Shown here: one piece after another, positions 12,069 to 22,954 of the stretch
How positions within the stretch are numbered: position 1 is the stretch's first letter
Layout: each line of letters opens with the position of its first letter
Made by a program: the position numbers and the translations under genes
Notes under the pieces: generated by a model
What the model saw: only the letters and a program-made list of their open reading frames with translations
Database searches by the model: none
What the model was told of the DNA's origin: nothing
Assembly: GCF_902806685.2 (NCBI RefSeq)
Contig: NC_048554.1
Location: forward strand, 13,640,001-13,704,000
Length of the DNA stretch: 64,000 bases
Direction of reading: 5' to 3'
Source of the DNA: Maniola hyperantus
Taxonomy: Eukaryota > Arthropoda > Insecta > Lepidoptera > Nymphalidae

Positions 12069-12117
12069 TGTAGTCGTGTACACGTGTAGAGCTGCGAGTT
12101 ACTGCACATTTTATTTT

Positions 12118-12400
12118 ATACTAGCTTATGTCCGCGACTTCGTCCTTGTCGACTACACAAACGAACCCCTATTTTATCCCCTTAGGGGTTGAATTCCAAA
12201 AATCCTTTCAGGCTGCCTGTCCACTGGTGCGGAGCGGAGCGGAGATGTGTTGAGCAGACCAATCAGATTGTCGGTAAATAACGTGACATTTTTATTCCGT
12301 CATCTGATGAAACTCTGATTGGTCAACTATACACATCTCCGCTCCGCTCCGCTTCAGTGGACAGGCACCCTTAGCGGATGTACCTACACATTGCGAGTTT
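12118..12400 (-). repeat. Dispersed repeat family A, interrupted by a MITE
   Basis: The minus-strand family A element reads into AATCCTTTC, is split by the MITE at 12211-12370, and resumes at TTAGCGGATG. The uninterrupted word CCTTTCTTAGCGGATG is present at 10067-10082. Confidence 0.65.
12211..12370. mobile_element. 160-bp MITE (GGCTGCCTGTCCACTG family)
   Basis: The left arm (GGCTGCCTGTCCACTG, CGGAGCGGAGCGGAGATGTG, ACCAATCAGA) is mirrored by the right arm (TCTGATTGGT, CACATCTCCGCTCCGCTCCG, CAGTGGACAGGCACCC). TTA follows the right end. A partial copy of the same element ends at 56167, also just before TTA. Confidence 0.8.
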
Positions 12401-13406
12401 GAAAATACTCTAAAACTGCAAAACGAGGCAAATGGTTATAGGTATTGGATTGTGTTTAGGTAGTATGTATAACAATAACGTTGAGTTTTTGCCAGCGTTC
12501 TGGTTACACCCTGTATAACGTACTATACAGAGACAATACGACCACGACGCAGTAAAATGGTGTGAAAAGAGTAGACCATAGAGCTAGTACATGTGTAGAC
12601 ATGTTAACCTCTATTGAAACACGTGTAGCGAGCCACAAGCGCTGTGTCGCGAATCCGCGATTATTGAAATGTTCTTTCGACGCTGTGATAAGGGTAACTT
12701 CTCACGGTACGTGACAACGCGAGCTGCGCTAAGTGCGATTTGTATGCGACCACAGAATGCGGCTGAACGTGCGGTGACGTGTTCATTTCAGGATCTTCTG
12801 CAAGTACAAACCATTTGCAAGTCATCTGTGCGCGCTCCAGACATTACACTATTTTGATAGATTTCAGGATAAGTGAGAGCGTCTTAATTCCAAGTAAAAC
12901 TGTGAACAATATTTTACCCACTAACTTATATTTTACCAAACATTTTACGATAAATTGGCGGCTCCCATAATCTAAATGATTATAATATAATTGAAAATAT
13001 TAAAAAAAACCGGCCAAGTGAAGGAAGAAATTGATCGTAGGGACGTGTACCGTGAGATGTCACCCTAGCCGCTAGCGTCCCGCCCTGCCCTCTCGTACTC
13101 TTTGTAACTACATTTCAATAAAGTACACTCCCCTTGACACGCGACTCTACACGCTATAGCAATCGCCGTAAGGTTCATATTTCACACTCAGGCGGAGATC
13201 AAATTAAATCTTGTAACGATAAATCTTTTTAACTCTTTCAAAACGAACAATTTTAATGTGTTTTCGTAGTTTGGAGGAAGTTTGAAGCGTTTGACGACGT
13301 CGCGCGTCGTGGAAACGTGTACACGGAATTTTTTATAATTTTTTTTAGTGTTTACCTACACTTCAAGGAGATTACTAAATAATTTTAAATACATATCAAA
13401 AATTGC

Positions 13407-13477
13407 GTGACCGGCAGGAATCGAACCTGCATCTTCCGGGTTCGCGCCCGATGCCTTGACCATTCGGCCACGGTCTC
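13407..13477 (-). repeat. tRNA-Ser-derived sequence (SINE head or degenerate tRNA)
   Basis: On the minus strand a 71-nt cloverleaf can be drawn. The acceptor stem pairs 6/7 (GAGACCG with CGGTCAC), the D arm is GCC/GGC, and the T arm GCAGG-TTCGATT-CCTGC is perfect. A and B boxes are good. The anticodon loop (CGCGAAC) would read CGA, but position 33 is G instead of the near-universal U, the stem has one mismatch, and the long variable arm of tRNA-Ser is missing. It is therefore better read as a tRNA-derived SINE head or pseudogene than a working tRNA. Confidence 0.6.
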
Positions 13478-14334
13478 GCTTACTGCCAGTGACGAAATTG
13501 GTGATATGTATGTTAACTCAGTACTGAAGCGACTGTTTAATGCCATCTAGTAGCGACACTTTGCAGTTATCGAAACCACTTTCAAAGGCCCATAATATAA
13601 CAAATAAAGGACCATAATATTAAAGTTGGAATAAAAAACCAAGAAATAAAATTACGTAATAAAAGAGATTTAAACCTCAACTGCTGATAAATAGTACGTA
13701 ACTGGTAACTGAAAAGTAAAAAAACTAGCTTTGTATTCGATATGAAAAAAAACAAAAGGATAAAAACCGACTTCAATACCTAACCGTGTTTGTACCTACA
13801 CTAAAAACTAAAAAATAATTTAATATAATATTAGGTATTTATTACGAAAAGTACTAAAATGTAGAGCCTTAGTTTCATCTTATGTTAAATTATACCCGAA
13901 CCACTCTCACGAGCGCGGCGCGGGCGGTTAGTCTGTCTAGGTATTTAGTATCGCAGATGATACTTGAGAATAATGTCCAAAGGTATAATAATATTATCCA
14001 ATAATTTTAAAATAACAACGTAGCCAAGTGAGTACAGATGAAGTAGCTACTAGCTACAGATAGATCGATGATTGACATTTCTTGTTCCATAAAGGAATTT
14101 ACACTTAAATATGAAATGAGCTTAAACAGGCTTGTTATAAAAAGTAGGTACTTATCAAACATTGCATCTTTGAGCGCACACTACATACATTGTTATTAAA
14201 ATAGGTTAACTAAGTAAGCGTAACTTAAATACAATTCTAATTTCAGCCACAAGACTATGTACCTACCTAATACATTTTCAAAATAATTGTCTTTTGTTAC
14301 GAAATAGGATATAGGTAAATCCGGTGACTAATAT

Positions 14335-17300
14335 TTAAGTGAATAATTTGGCAAGCTGCATGAACAGCGCGAGGAACAGCGCCATGAGCGGCTGGCGCAG
14401 CGCGGCCGCGCCGCACGCGTGCGGGCCCGCGCCGAAGCAGCCCGCGTACGCCATGCGGTGCGGCAGCTGGCTCTGCTCGTACAGGCCCGAGAACGCGTCG
14501 TGGTGGCGCCCCCACGCGAACACCGCCACGTCGTCCGCGCCGTGCGTCTCCGAGCCCAGCGGCACCTCCACGTGACTTCGCCATTCCACCCCACCTGCCG
14601 ATAATATACTCCAAGGCTTTTGATACAATCTCACATCATATCCTGATTTCTAAACTGGAAGTGATCGGTATAGTTGGTGACCTCCTAAGATGGCTCATTT
14701 CCTATCTGCGCGAGTGTGCTCAGGCAATGTCAGTCAGGGTTACACTTCTACTTTTGTTTCGATAACGTCTGGCGTGGCGCAGGGCTCGCACCTCGGACCG
14801 TTACTTATTAATATATTCATTAATGATGTCGTAAAATGTTTAAACACTCTTATCTGCTTATCTATACAGACGAAACAAAGATTTTTAATGTAATAGAAAA
14901 AGACTATCAATATTTGCAGCACTTCGTCCGTCGTCGTCATCATGTGTGATCAAGTTCAAAAATACGTCTGAGATGAAATTTGAAAATAAGCTTTTTTTCA
15001 TTAAAATTGTGTAACAAAATTCCTGTTCGACACGTTTGAGTAGATTCGTTTATGAAATACAAAATAAAAAGTGTTGAAAATATGATCCGAAGTGATCAGA
15101 TATCAATCATAAATATCAATCATAAATTAATATTAAAATGTGTAATGGGTCAATTTTCTGTTCGAATAGACGAAAAATATGTGTGATACATACGGAAGTC
15201 CTCCTCCTGCGTGACGTCGACGCGTCTGCCGTCCACCTCGCGGCGGTGGCCGGGCCCGTTGATGTAGGACAGCGTCATGTAGGGCACGCCGTCAGCGTCG
15301 CGGTTGTTGGACGGGCCCAGCACGTCGGCGCCGCGCGGGCTGTAGCCGTTGAAGGCCATGACGTGCGCGTGGTCGGCCGTCACCACCACCAGCGAGTCGT
15401 CCTCCGCCAGCAGCCGCGTGGCGCGCTCCACCGCGCGGCTCAGCTCGATGGTCTCGTCCAGCGCCAGCTCGGCCAGGTTGTCGTGGTGCGCGTGGTCGAT
15501 GCGCCCGCCCTCCACGAACAGGAAGAAGCCTCTCTCGTTCCTGCTCAGCATGCGGATGGCGACGTCGGTGAGCTCGGCCAGCGTGGGCTCGCTGGCGGCG
15601 TCGCTCTGCAGGTTGTAGCGCAGGTGGCCGCCCTCGAACAGGCCGAGCAGGTAGTCGGGCAGTGAGGCGTTGGCCTGCAGCAGCTGGTCGCGGTGCCACG
15701 CGTACGCGCAGCTCGCGTTGCGCGCGCGCTTGCTGCTGCGCCACTCGGCGATGAGGTCGCGGCCGTCCTCCCTCCGGCCCGGCGTGCCCTCCTGGTCCAC
15801 GGCGCTCGTGGGCAGGAACTCGCGCCGACCTCCGCCCAGTATCACCTGGGAACATCAGTTTAATACAGAACTAGATGACCCGCTCCGGTTTCGCTCGAGT
15901 GGGATTTTCGAAAATCGATGAGGGGATGGAATTTCTTAAAAATATGTCCTCCATTTTCAACCGAAAGCCCGAATACCAATTTTCATAGTTGTAACTTTCA
16001 TAAAGCGTTTGACCTTGCTGATCAAGGTCATGGCTGAGGAGTGGCATCTGAGGTATATGGTATCTGAGGAGTGGCATCTGAGGTATATGGTATCTGAGGA
16101 GTGGCATCTGAGGTATATGGTATCTGAGGAGTGGCATCTGAAGTATATGGTATCTGAGGAGTGGGCAGTGGCATTGGATTGGATAAGAAGCTATTTACAT
16201 AACAGGAAGCAGTACGTTGAAGTGACTAAAATGGATGAAAAATGCGAAACAAAAAATATAAATCTGATTTTCAATATAACAAATCCGGGGTACTACAAGG
16301 CCTCTGGGCCGTTTATTGATTTTTCTCTATAATATAAACGACCTGCCTAATATTAATATCTCTATAATATAACTGTACATGTACGTGACACGTACATGTA
16401 CATTTGTACGTGACACGTACATGCACATTTGTACGTGACACGTACATGTACATTTGCAGATGACATACTATCCTAATAATAACTTAGGGAACACCAGATT
16501 GTAGAAGCCGTTCTGTTGAAGAACTGCGCAGTAAAACCAGTAATAAGAGTTTAACAGTTCAAGAATCTGTGTGAGCTGGGTGGGTGGTGATAGTTGAAGT
16601 CGTGCGTCGACAGACCGTCCGTCAGCAGAGTTACACTCCCCAAAGTTCACCTTGAACTCGTTCCCGGGGTACTCGTGCACGAGCTGGTGCGCGATGTCGG
16701 CGCACGCGGCGTGGTCGTGCCCCGCGGCGCGCACGTCCGCGTCGCTCTCCCAGTTGCGGTCGGCGGCGCGCGCGTACGCGCCCGCCGGCGACGCGTGCGT
16801 CACGCGCGTCGTCGTCACGATGCCTGCAACAGACGGGGGGTCAGGGGGGCCCGCGCGGCGCCGCGGGGCGGGGGACGCGGGCCTCACCGGCGTCGCGGCC
16901 GTCCGCCAGCGCCCAGGCGGCCACGGACGCCAGGCGCACGTGGGGCGCGAGGGACGCGTTGCACGCGCCGCGCGGCACGGCGGCCGTCAGCCCCAGCGTG
17001 CCGCCGTTGGCCTTCGCGCCGCACAGGTACGCCGTCGCCGAGCACGCCGAGTCCGCCGTCTGCGCGTTCACGCAGTACGTCTGCCGACAAACGACACGCC
17101 TGAGTTACACCGGGGCGATCTTCCCGAACTCGGCGATACAACCGATGGGCACCTTGGCGAGGCCGACGGTGGGGAAGGCCTCGAAGGAGAGCTGCGCCTC
17201 CTCGCCGGGGCGGTGCGCGCGCTGGCCGAGCAGCGCGCGCGCGGCCGCCAGCGTGGGCACGGACATGCCGTCGCCCATGAACATGACCACGTTGCGCGCC

Positions 17301-17503
17301 CGCCGCCGCTCGGCGTTGCGCCGCGCGTGCAGCGCCCTGAGCTCGGTGTGCGCCTCGTAGTACCAGTAGGTCGCCAGCGCCTCGTCCGGCGAGGCGGCGC
17401 GCGCGCCGGCCTCGTCTGTCGGCTCGGGATGGTAGCGGTCGCGGCCCGCGTCGGCCCCGCACAGCAGCGCCAGCAGCGCGACGGACACTCTCCACGACGT
17501 CAT
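14335..17503 (-). CDS. ALP: Membrane-bound alkaline phosphatase, five exons, complete
   Basis: This gene encodes a 542-residue GPI-anchored phosphomonoesterase of the gut or epithelial surface type; related lepidopteran enzymes are known as Bt Cry-toxin binding proteins. Exons (minus strand, in order) are 17503-17153, 17080-16888, 16823-16651, 15845-15194 and 14594-14335, all with GT-AG introns and phases that join exactly. The start at 17503 was chosen because it opens directly into a signal peptide (MTSWRVSVALLALLCGADA); a start 20 codons upstream (17563) would bury it. Active-site Ser128 lies in TADSACSAT. Metal and phosphate ligands are visible at Asp78 (MGDGMS), T190/H191 (THASPAG), Glu351-Asp356-H360 (VEGGRIDHAHHDN), Asp397-His398 and His474 (ETHGADD). 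The C-terminus is a hydrophobic GPI-signal tail (LMALFLALFMQLAKLF). In the active-site signature Thr replaces the usual Ile/Val. Codons are strongly GC-rich compared with the surroundings. Introns 3 and 4 hold antisense LINE fragments. Confidence 0.95.
14609..14940 (+). mobile_element. CR1/jockey-like LINE reverse-transcriptase fragment
   Basis: In intron 4 of the phosphatase, antisense to it, broken frames read KAFDTISHHILISKLE, then WLISYLRE, then SGVAQGSHLGPLL, then YTDETKIF. These match reverse-transcriptase blocks of CR1/jockey-type LINEs, in order. The catalytic YADD box is altered to YTDE and two frameshifts are present, so it is inactive. Its left edge lies only about 15 bases from the last exon's splice acceptor. 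Confidence 0.8.
15872..15998 (+). repeat. Dispersed repeat family C fragment
   Basis: In intron 3 of the phosphatase gene. GATGACCCGCTCCGGTTTCG, then GAAAATCGATGAGGGGATGG. A diverged copy is at 38881-39035 (GCTGACCCGCTACAACG, GAAAATCGATGAAAGGATAG) and a short one at about 17697-17740. Confidence 0.55.
15999..16350 (+). mobile_element. LINE reverse-transcriptase fragment with internal expansion
   Basis: Antisense in intron 3 of the phosphatase gene. Frames read HKAFDLADQG, then repeated EVYGI and GVA blocks, then VALDWIRSYLHNRKQYVEV, then PGVLQG. This is the same reverse-transcriptase region as the fragment at 14609-14940 but from a different LINE. The stretch between the blocks has been expanded into a 30-bp tandem repeat (16036-16155). 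Confidence 0.75.
16036..16155 (+). repeat. 30-bp minisatellite, 4 copies, inside a LINE
   Basis: Four copies of a 30-bp unit containing GAGGAGTGGCATCTGAGG and TATATGGTATCT; the last copy has one change (GAAG). Read in the LINE frame each unit gives GVASEVYGI followed by a stop. Confidence 0.92.
16381..16455. repeat. 25-bp palindromic tandem repeat, 3 copies
   Basis: Three copies of a 25-bp unit, each with the perfect palindrome GTACGTG-A-CACGTAC followed by ATGTACATTT or ATGCACATTT. It lies in intron 3 of the phosphatase gene. Confidence 0.9.
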
Positions 17504-17696
17504 GGCTCGGAGGCAGCTCGCGTCTGTCACCGCCGCGCTTCCGTACTTATTATATTTCCGCAATTATTATAATCGCTTTATCAGATCATAAAATCGCCCG
17601 ACGCGGTATCTTTAGACCTTTGCTTTATAGCTTTCCTATCTTACGATACTATCTTGATAATTATTAGATTTGCGTGCAATTTTAAACATAAAACAC

Positions 17697-17845
17697 TAGC
17701 GACCCGCCTCGGCTTCGCACTTTTATTTTATCCACACGCCTTCCTGTAATAACAACGGGGAGTGCCTCGCAAATTGCCATCTAACACAAAAGTGATCCCG
17801 TGGCGGTAGCGGAGTTTCTGAGATCCTTGAAGGTTCTGTTCACGG
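17697..17845. other. Phosphatase upstream flank with repeat fragment
   Basis: Upstream of the phosphatase start. A short family C-like piece (GCGACCCGCCTCGGCTTCGC) is recognisable. No TATA box or initiator could be assigned with confidence. Confidence 0.35.
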
Positions 17846-17846
17846 C

Positions 17847-17888
17847 CTCTATGTGCTCTATGTGCTCTATGTGCTCTATGTGCTCTAT
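17847..17888 (+). repeat. 9-bp tandem repeat (CTCTATGTG)n
   Basis: Nearly five copies of CTCTATGTG. Confidence 0.85.
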
Positions 17889-18057
17889 GGGCTCGTGGGG
17901 CATTCATCCCATGTAATTAATGAGACGTCTTGTAGTAATTTACCAAGAGGCCCATTTTTGCGAATAGAACAATATGTCGATCGTTGTCATAGAACTGATA
18001 CCGAAAGCGGAAGTTTTCAAAATAGAATGAGCAGTTCCGTCGCCGAGAGTAGCAGCC

Positions 18058-18120
18058 ACAGGCACACGGCACACGGCACACGGCATGCGGCACACGGCAC
18101 ATGGCACATGGCACACAGCA
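18058..18120 (+). repeat. 7-bp tandem repeat (GGCACAC)n
   Basis: About eight copies of GGCACAC with variants GGCATGC and GGCACAT. The open frames crossing it are artefacts. Confidence 0.85.
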
Positions 18121-18139
18121 TTACACGGCACACCGACGA

Positions 18140-19050
18140 AGCGGCTGCTATCGCTATCTTCGCTGAATTGTCTTGTCTTACCAAGTATTGTTGCGCGAAA
18201 CGTCCTGTCACTCCTGGCGCTAACCCAAAAGTACGGATTTTCATACGATTTCTACTGATAGAAAGACGTAGATATCTTGATGACAGCCGTTGGGAAAACC
18301 CTAAATTGTAGCGGACGAAGTGTCAGGTATCAGCTAGTAGATACAAAGTAGGCAGTATAATAAACTGTATTTAGAATGTAAGCGTATTAAACGATGTCCC
18401 AGAGTATCGACGACACGGAAGCGCGGTACAGCCTGATGAAGAGTTACAGTTCCGCCACCAACTGTGTATTGTAGAGACTAGAGACTAGAGAGACACTCAC
18501 TGTGATTTGTTGCCGCACCTTCACTGTGATCTATTGAATTGTATTTCATTTCGACGAACGGAACTTCGCTCCGATTATTATTGCAATTCATAATTTGAGT
18601 GAAATTAAATGAACTGCTTCACTGCTACACTACAGTCATGCAGTAGTCCGATCTGAACACGAGGCGTATGACTTGCGCATGCAACAAAACATTTCAGCCG
18701 GGCTCGAGTGTACGGGAGCCTCGAATACTAATGACGTCGTCGTTCCTGTTCGTTCGCCTGCCTGTCGATTACCTCGTGGAAAACCTTATCGGTATCTATA
18801 TTATCTTGAACAGCGATTTAGCGAGAAAGGAAAATAAAGCACAAGAACTCAAGAGAAGATACTTTATTAACGAGCGAATGTCAGTGGAAGAAATGAGACG
18901 TAGCATTTCCGCATCTCGAATTGGGAATCTTCTACATAAGACCACAGCACACACCGCTGCGCCAGAGAGGTCGTCAAAACGAGGCAACTATAATTAATGT
19001 AGGTATCCCATGTATTTCTCCTATAAATATTATAGATGAGAAAAACCAAC
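18140..19050. other. No gene recognised
   Basis: Short open stretches exist on both strands, the longest plus-strand one from 18668 to 18997, but none resembles a known family or has exon-like borders. Confidence 0.4.
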
Positions 19051-19059
19051 GTTAGTTTT

Positions 19060-19141
19060 TTATACACATGTACACACTCATACACAATACACACTGATAC
19101 ACATATTATGTACACACACGCAGTCATACACACACACACGT
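19060..19141 (+). repeat. Imperfect CA-rich microsatellite
   Basis: Interrupted ACACAC and CATACAC runs. Confidence 0.7.
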
Positions 19142-19315
19142 ATTTTTAAGTTTCATATTCATATCGTATCACTAAATTTAGTTTTGTATAAGTGTTTATT
19201 TGTTAATGATGGAGGAGGGAGAGCGGAGACCCTGAGATACAGGTTTTGCAAACTTACTTCAGGGTCCCTGGCACAATTTTAAAAATACCTTTTAAAACAA
19301 ATAAATAATTTCATG

Positions 19316-19405
19316 TCAATCATTTCATTTCATAAATCATTTCATTTCATAAATCATTTCATTTCATAAATCATTTCATTTCATAAATCATTTCATTTCA
19401 TTTCA
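19316..19405 (+). repeat. 17-bp tandem repeat, about 5 copies
   Basis: Repeated CATAAATCATTTCATTT, ending in a (CATTT)n run. Confidence 0.88.
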
Positions 19406-20107
19406 TTTCAGTTTTAATATACGCAAAACCTGAAATTAGTTTGTTCAGAATCAGTAAGAAAAATCGATTGCAATTATTTTTACTGCGAGTTATATTTTGA
19501 CCAAAAATACTATAAAATCCTGCAAGTTTGAACACCTAGTTGAATGACCGCATGCACCAACTGATTGGAGCCGCGCGAGCGAGAGCGCGCACGATCGACG
19601 CCAGCCGTCTCGTTCGCTCACAGCCGCTCGCTTGGGGTGACCATGTTTTTGTGGGACAACGACTCGACACAACAAGCTTATAACTCCATAAGTTTAAATC
19701 TTGTATATTTATTATTTATCTAAAAATATTTGCAGCAGAAAATGCTTGCTAAACATCTAGTGGTCTTAATTACATAGTTATATAAGTTATATAAGTCACA
19801 AATTGGTTTGTTTGAATATTCACCCAATGAGCAGTTCGATCATGGTTCAAAACAAAAGAAGAAGTTCTGTAGCGCTTCTCCAAGTATGAAGATAACACAC
19901 AGTCAAGTGACGTCAGCGGGTCTGGTGTGGTGGCGCTTTGGCGTTTATTGCGACCGCACGCTGCGAGCACCTGCGAGAGCGGCTGCGGCTTGTTAGAGGA
20001 TTACGTGACCAACTGCATTTTGTAGAGCCTTCGTTTTTGGCGAGAAATTGATAACGAACACGGCGAGGCTACCTAGAATAACTTATATAGTAACACCACT
20101 TCACCAC

Positions 20108-20658
20108 TTCTTCTTGCCAAAGGAGCTCCGGTAGGCTGTTTAGGCATGGCTCTCTTAACGATACAATTAAAAGAGCTCTTGCCACCATAAATATTCCTGC
20201 GCTCATTGAGCCGGCAGGGATTAGTCGGGATGATGGCAAGAGACCTGATGGATTGACGCTGGTTCCCTGGGAACGGGGACGGGCGCTAATGTGGGACGCA
20301 ACTTGCGTTGACACATTGGCCCCGTGTCATATCAGGAAGACAGCATCAAGACCGGGAGCCGCAGCAGAAACAGCTGAAAACGGCAAGCGGCGCAAGTATG
20401 CCTCTCTTATAGAGAGTTACATTTTTGTGCCGTTTGCCGTGGAGACCCTGGGGCCATGGAGTCTTAGTGCTAAAAATTTTTTACGAGACATTTCACCGCG
20501 ATTAATAGCCTCAACTGGTGACAGAAGGGCTGGCTCATTTTTTGCGCAGCGGATCAGCCTAGCTGTCCAGCGCGGAAATGCAGCCAGTATTCTTGGCACC
20601 ATTCCACGCGGTCATGATTTATATAGTAATTAGATAAGGCTAGCTTTAAGTTTTATTG

Positions 20659-20718
<60 letters not shown>
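20108..20718 (+). mobile_element. 5'-truncated LINE: C-terminal coding end and poly(A)
   Basis: A plus-strand frame from about 20115 to the stop at 20633 reads CQRSSGRLFRHGSLN, KRPDGLTLVPWERGR and QRISLAVQRGNAASI. This is a C-terminal block I associate with insect LINEs; the exact clade is uncertain. The 3' end is followed by an uninterrupted poly(A) of 56 bases (20663-20718). The intact frame and long pure tail point to a recent 5'-truncated insertion. A second, shorter copy of the same 3' end is at 51599-51766 in reverse. Confidence 0.8.
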
Positions 20719-20720
<2 letters not shown>

Positions 20721-21336
20721 TCACGTGTGGTTTTTGCAATAAAGAATTATGAAATGACGTAAGTTGTATGCAGAAAACATGCAAATTTATACAGGATTCG
20801 AATTAGCTATTCAATACAAAATAAAGTTTTTTCTTTCTTCGTGCAGTAAAGTGACAGTGGAGTCTAAGTAATAGGGTCCCGTTGTACCCTGTGGCCTGTG
20901 GGTACGGAGCTCTAAAAACAAAATGCACGTGGATGTAGTCTCGGTTACCTTTAGTATAATTGGGGCAAATTTTTTAATAGCCGAGAAAATCTATGTTATC
21001 CCTACTTCTACTCTTAGTTTTCCATAAATAACCTATTAGCTGATTAAATCGCAAGTAGGTATTACTTAGAGCTTTGTACCCCGAGGGTTCAACGATAACT
21101 CCGCCTAAAGTGTTAGTGGAGGAAAAACAGGGGGAATAGTAATTGCATTAAATCTAAATAATATTGCACTACAGTGGGCTTAGTACGAGATTGCAACGTT
21201 AATAGATTTCGCATGTCGACACACTAATGTCAGGGTACATTGACCTCCTTGTAACGCATGCGGATTGCGGGTATTACAGCGATGGTAATAAATAAAAATA
21301 GTAAAAAACGGTGTATAAAATAGAATTATAATAAAA

Positions 21337-21545
21337 TCGTGACAGCCTAGTGGTTATCACTTACTTCAACTGTGAACGAAAACATCGTGAGGAAACCTGC
21401 ATTACTGAGAGTTTTCCGTACTGTCTTCGAAAGTATGTAAGTCTGCTAATGAGATCTTGACCAGCGTGGCGGACTATGGCCTAAGCCCTTTTCACTCTGC
21501 GAGGGGACCCATACTGGGTTAGCGATGGGTTGATCATTATGACGA
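21337..21545 (+). repeat. SINE (family 1), diverged copy
   Basis: GTGACAGCCTAGTGGTTATC resembles the A-box region, and ACATCGTGAGGAAACCTGCA is the conserved body shared with the SINE at 49561-49800. Confidence 0.55.
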
Positions 21546-21716
21546 CTAGTAGGTATGTCAATGAAATGTACACTAAACAATTGTGTATCATGTAGGACCA
21601 TCATAGCGTTCATCGTGCTCGGAAAATATCCTCAAAGTATAGAGTTTCGATACTCGAATTCAATCAACGTTGTAAAGATTTGCAATCTTGTGCTAAGGAT
21701 GCTGCACTAGTGCGAT

Positions 21717-21755
21717 AGCGGGCGGGCGGGCGGGAGGGCGGGCGGGCGGCGGCGT
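21717..21755 (+). other. G-quadruplex-capable G-rich run
   Basis: At least seven GGG tracts separated by single bases (CGGGCGGGCGGGAGGGCGGG). It satisfies the usual G-quadruplex spacing pattern. It is isolated in AT-rich DNA. Confidence 0.7.
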
Positions 21756-21859
21756 GCGAATCTGTGATTATTGAAATGTACTCGTCGCCGCCGATTGTCG
21801 CTCCCGAATATTCTTTTGTAAGTACATTTCAATGCAGACTACCCGGCGATGCAATCTCA

Positions 21860-22950
21860 GCTCTACATCCTACACGTTAAGGTTAATTATTCCTTGCTTG
21901 CTAAAGAGCAGGAGTTAAAAAATTTGAATTTTTATTGAAACGACTTTACGAGGAGAGATGACAATGCGTTTTAAGGTTGAAAAAGACATATTACTTAATG
22001 CAAAGTCGAATAGAGAACGATTCTAATCATAATTTCACCTTTATGAGTTGTTTATGGTAAATTTTGCTAAAACTAACAATACCTATAATTTTGTTTAAGA
22101 AAACTGTTTGTAAAAATATTAAGATATTTTTTATTTGTTATAAAAATATTTTTTAAATATTCAATTATTATTATTATTTATTTATTGATCAAACATAGGT
22201 ACACTTAAACATACTTACTTACGAGAACTAATACATAAAATACATAATAACAAAACCAATTTGTTAAGTAGGTAGGTATACAGAAAAATCGACTGTCCCT
22301 AAGCTAGGTATACACCTGTGTTTTAGGCGACAGCACTCTCCTTAAAGTTGATGGCTCATTACATGGCATCAATTACGTCACGGTTGATTAGAAAGATCTT
22401 TTTGTACAGAAAATGATCATTTCAAAAAGGACCAAAACACAACACAACAATGGAAGGAATGTTTATTTGACTGATTGAGTTTAGAAAGAATTTTCAAGGT
22501 TTCAAAAGAAAGTCTAATATTCGAGAAAAATAGAAAATTATTATCGTAGATAAAGTTTGAACGATAATGAACGAATGGTAGTGAACGATAATGTTAAATT
22601 GCTTGAAAAAAATAAAACAAAAAATATTATTTTCAAAATAATAGTAAATTTTTGGTGCCACTTAGATCTTAATTTCTGTACAACCGAAAATACTTTATCT
22701 CTGTTAGTTAAATAAGATTTATTTTACGTTGTGTGGCTGTACAATGTAGATGTACAAGCAATTAGTATAATATTCGTTGAATCGAAAAGCAATAGTTGCG
22801 AGCGTTGCCTCGTCATGTGACATGAACAGATGTTGCAATGAAAGCCTTTCATTGTTTCTTTGTTTGGATCAATATCTTGATACTTGAGGAGACTACATTA
22901 AGCTATAAACAAAAGCAATAAATATTATCCTCCCTTAGCGGACTAAAATA
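21860..22950. other. AT-rich spacer
   Basis: Stops in every frame; no recognised gene or repeat family before the 38-bp array begins. Confidence 0.45.
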
Positions 22951-22954
22951 GATT

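Noticed and set aside
14297..14614. Alternative minus-strand frames over the last phosphatase exon
   Set aside because: Only the frame with ETHGADDVAVFA and the hydrophobic tail joins the upstream exon in phase; the others are Arg-rich shadows.
17503..17563. Upstream Met as phosphatase start
   Set aside because: It would add 20 polar residues before the signal peptide; the internal Met gives a normal secretory leader.
16652..17572. 306-codon plus-strand frame
   Set aside because: Shadow of GC-rich phosphatase exons 1-3; Arg/Ala-rich product without any domain.
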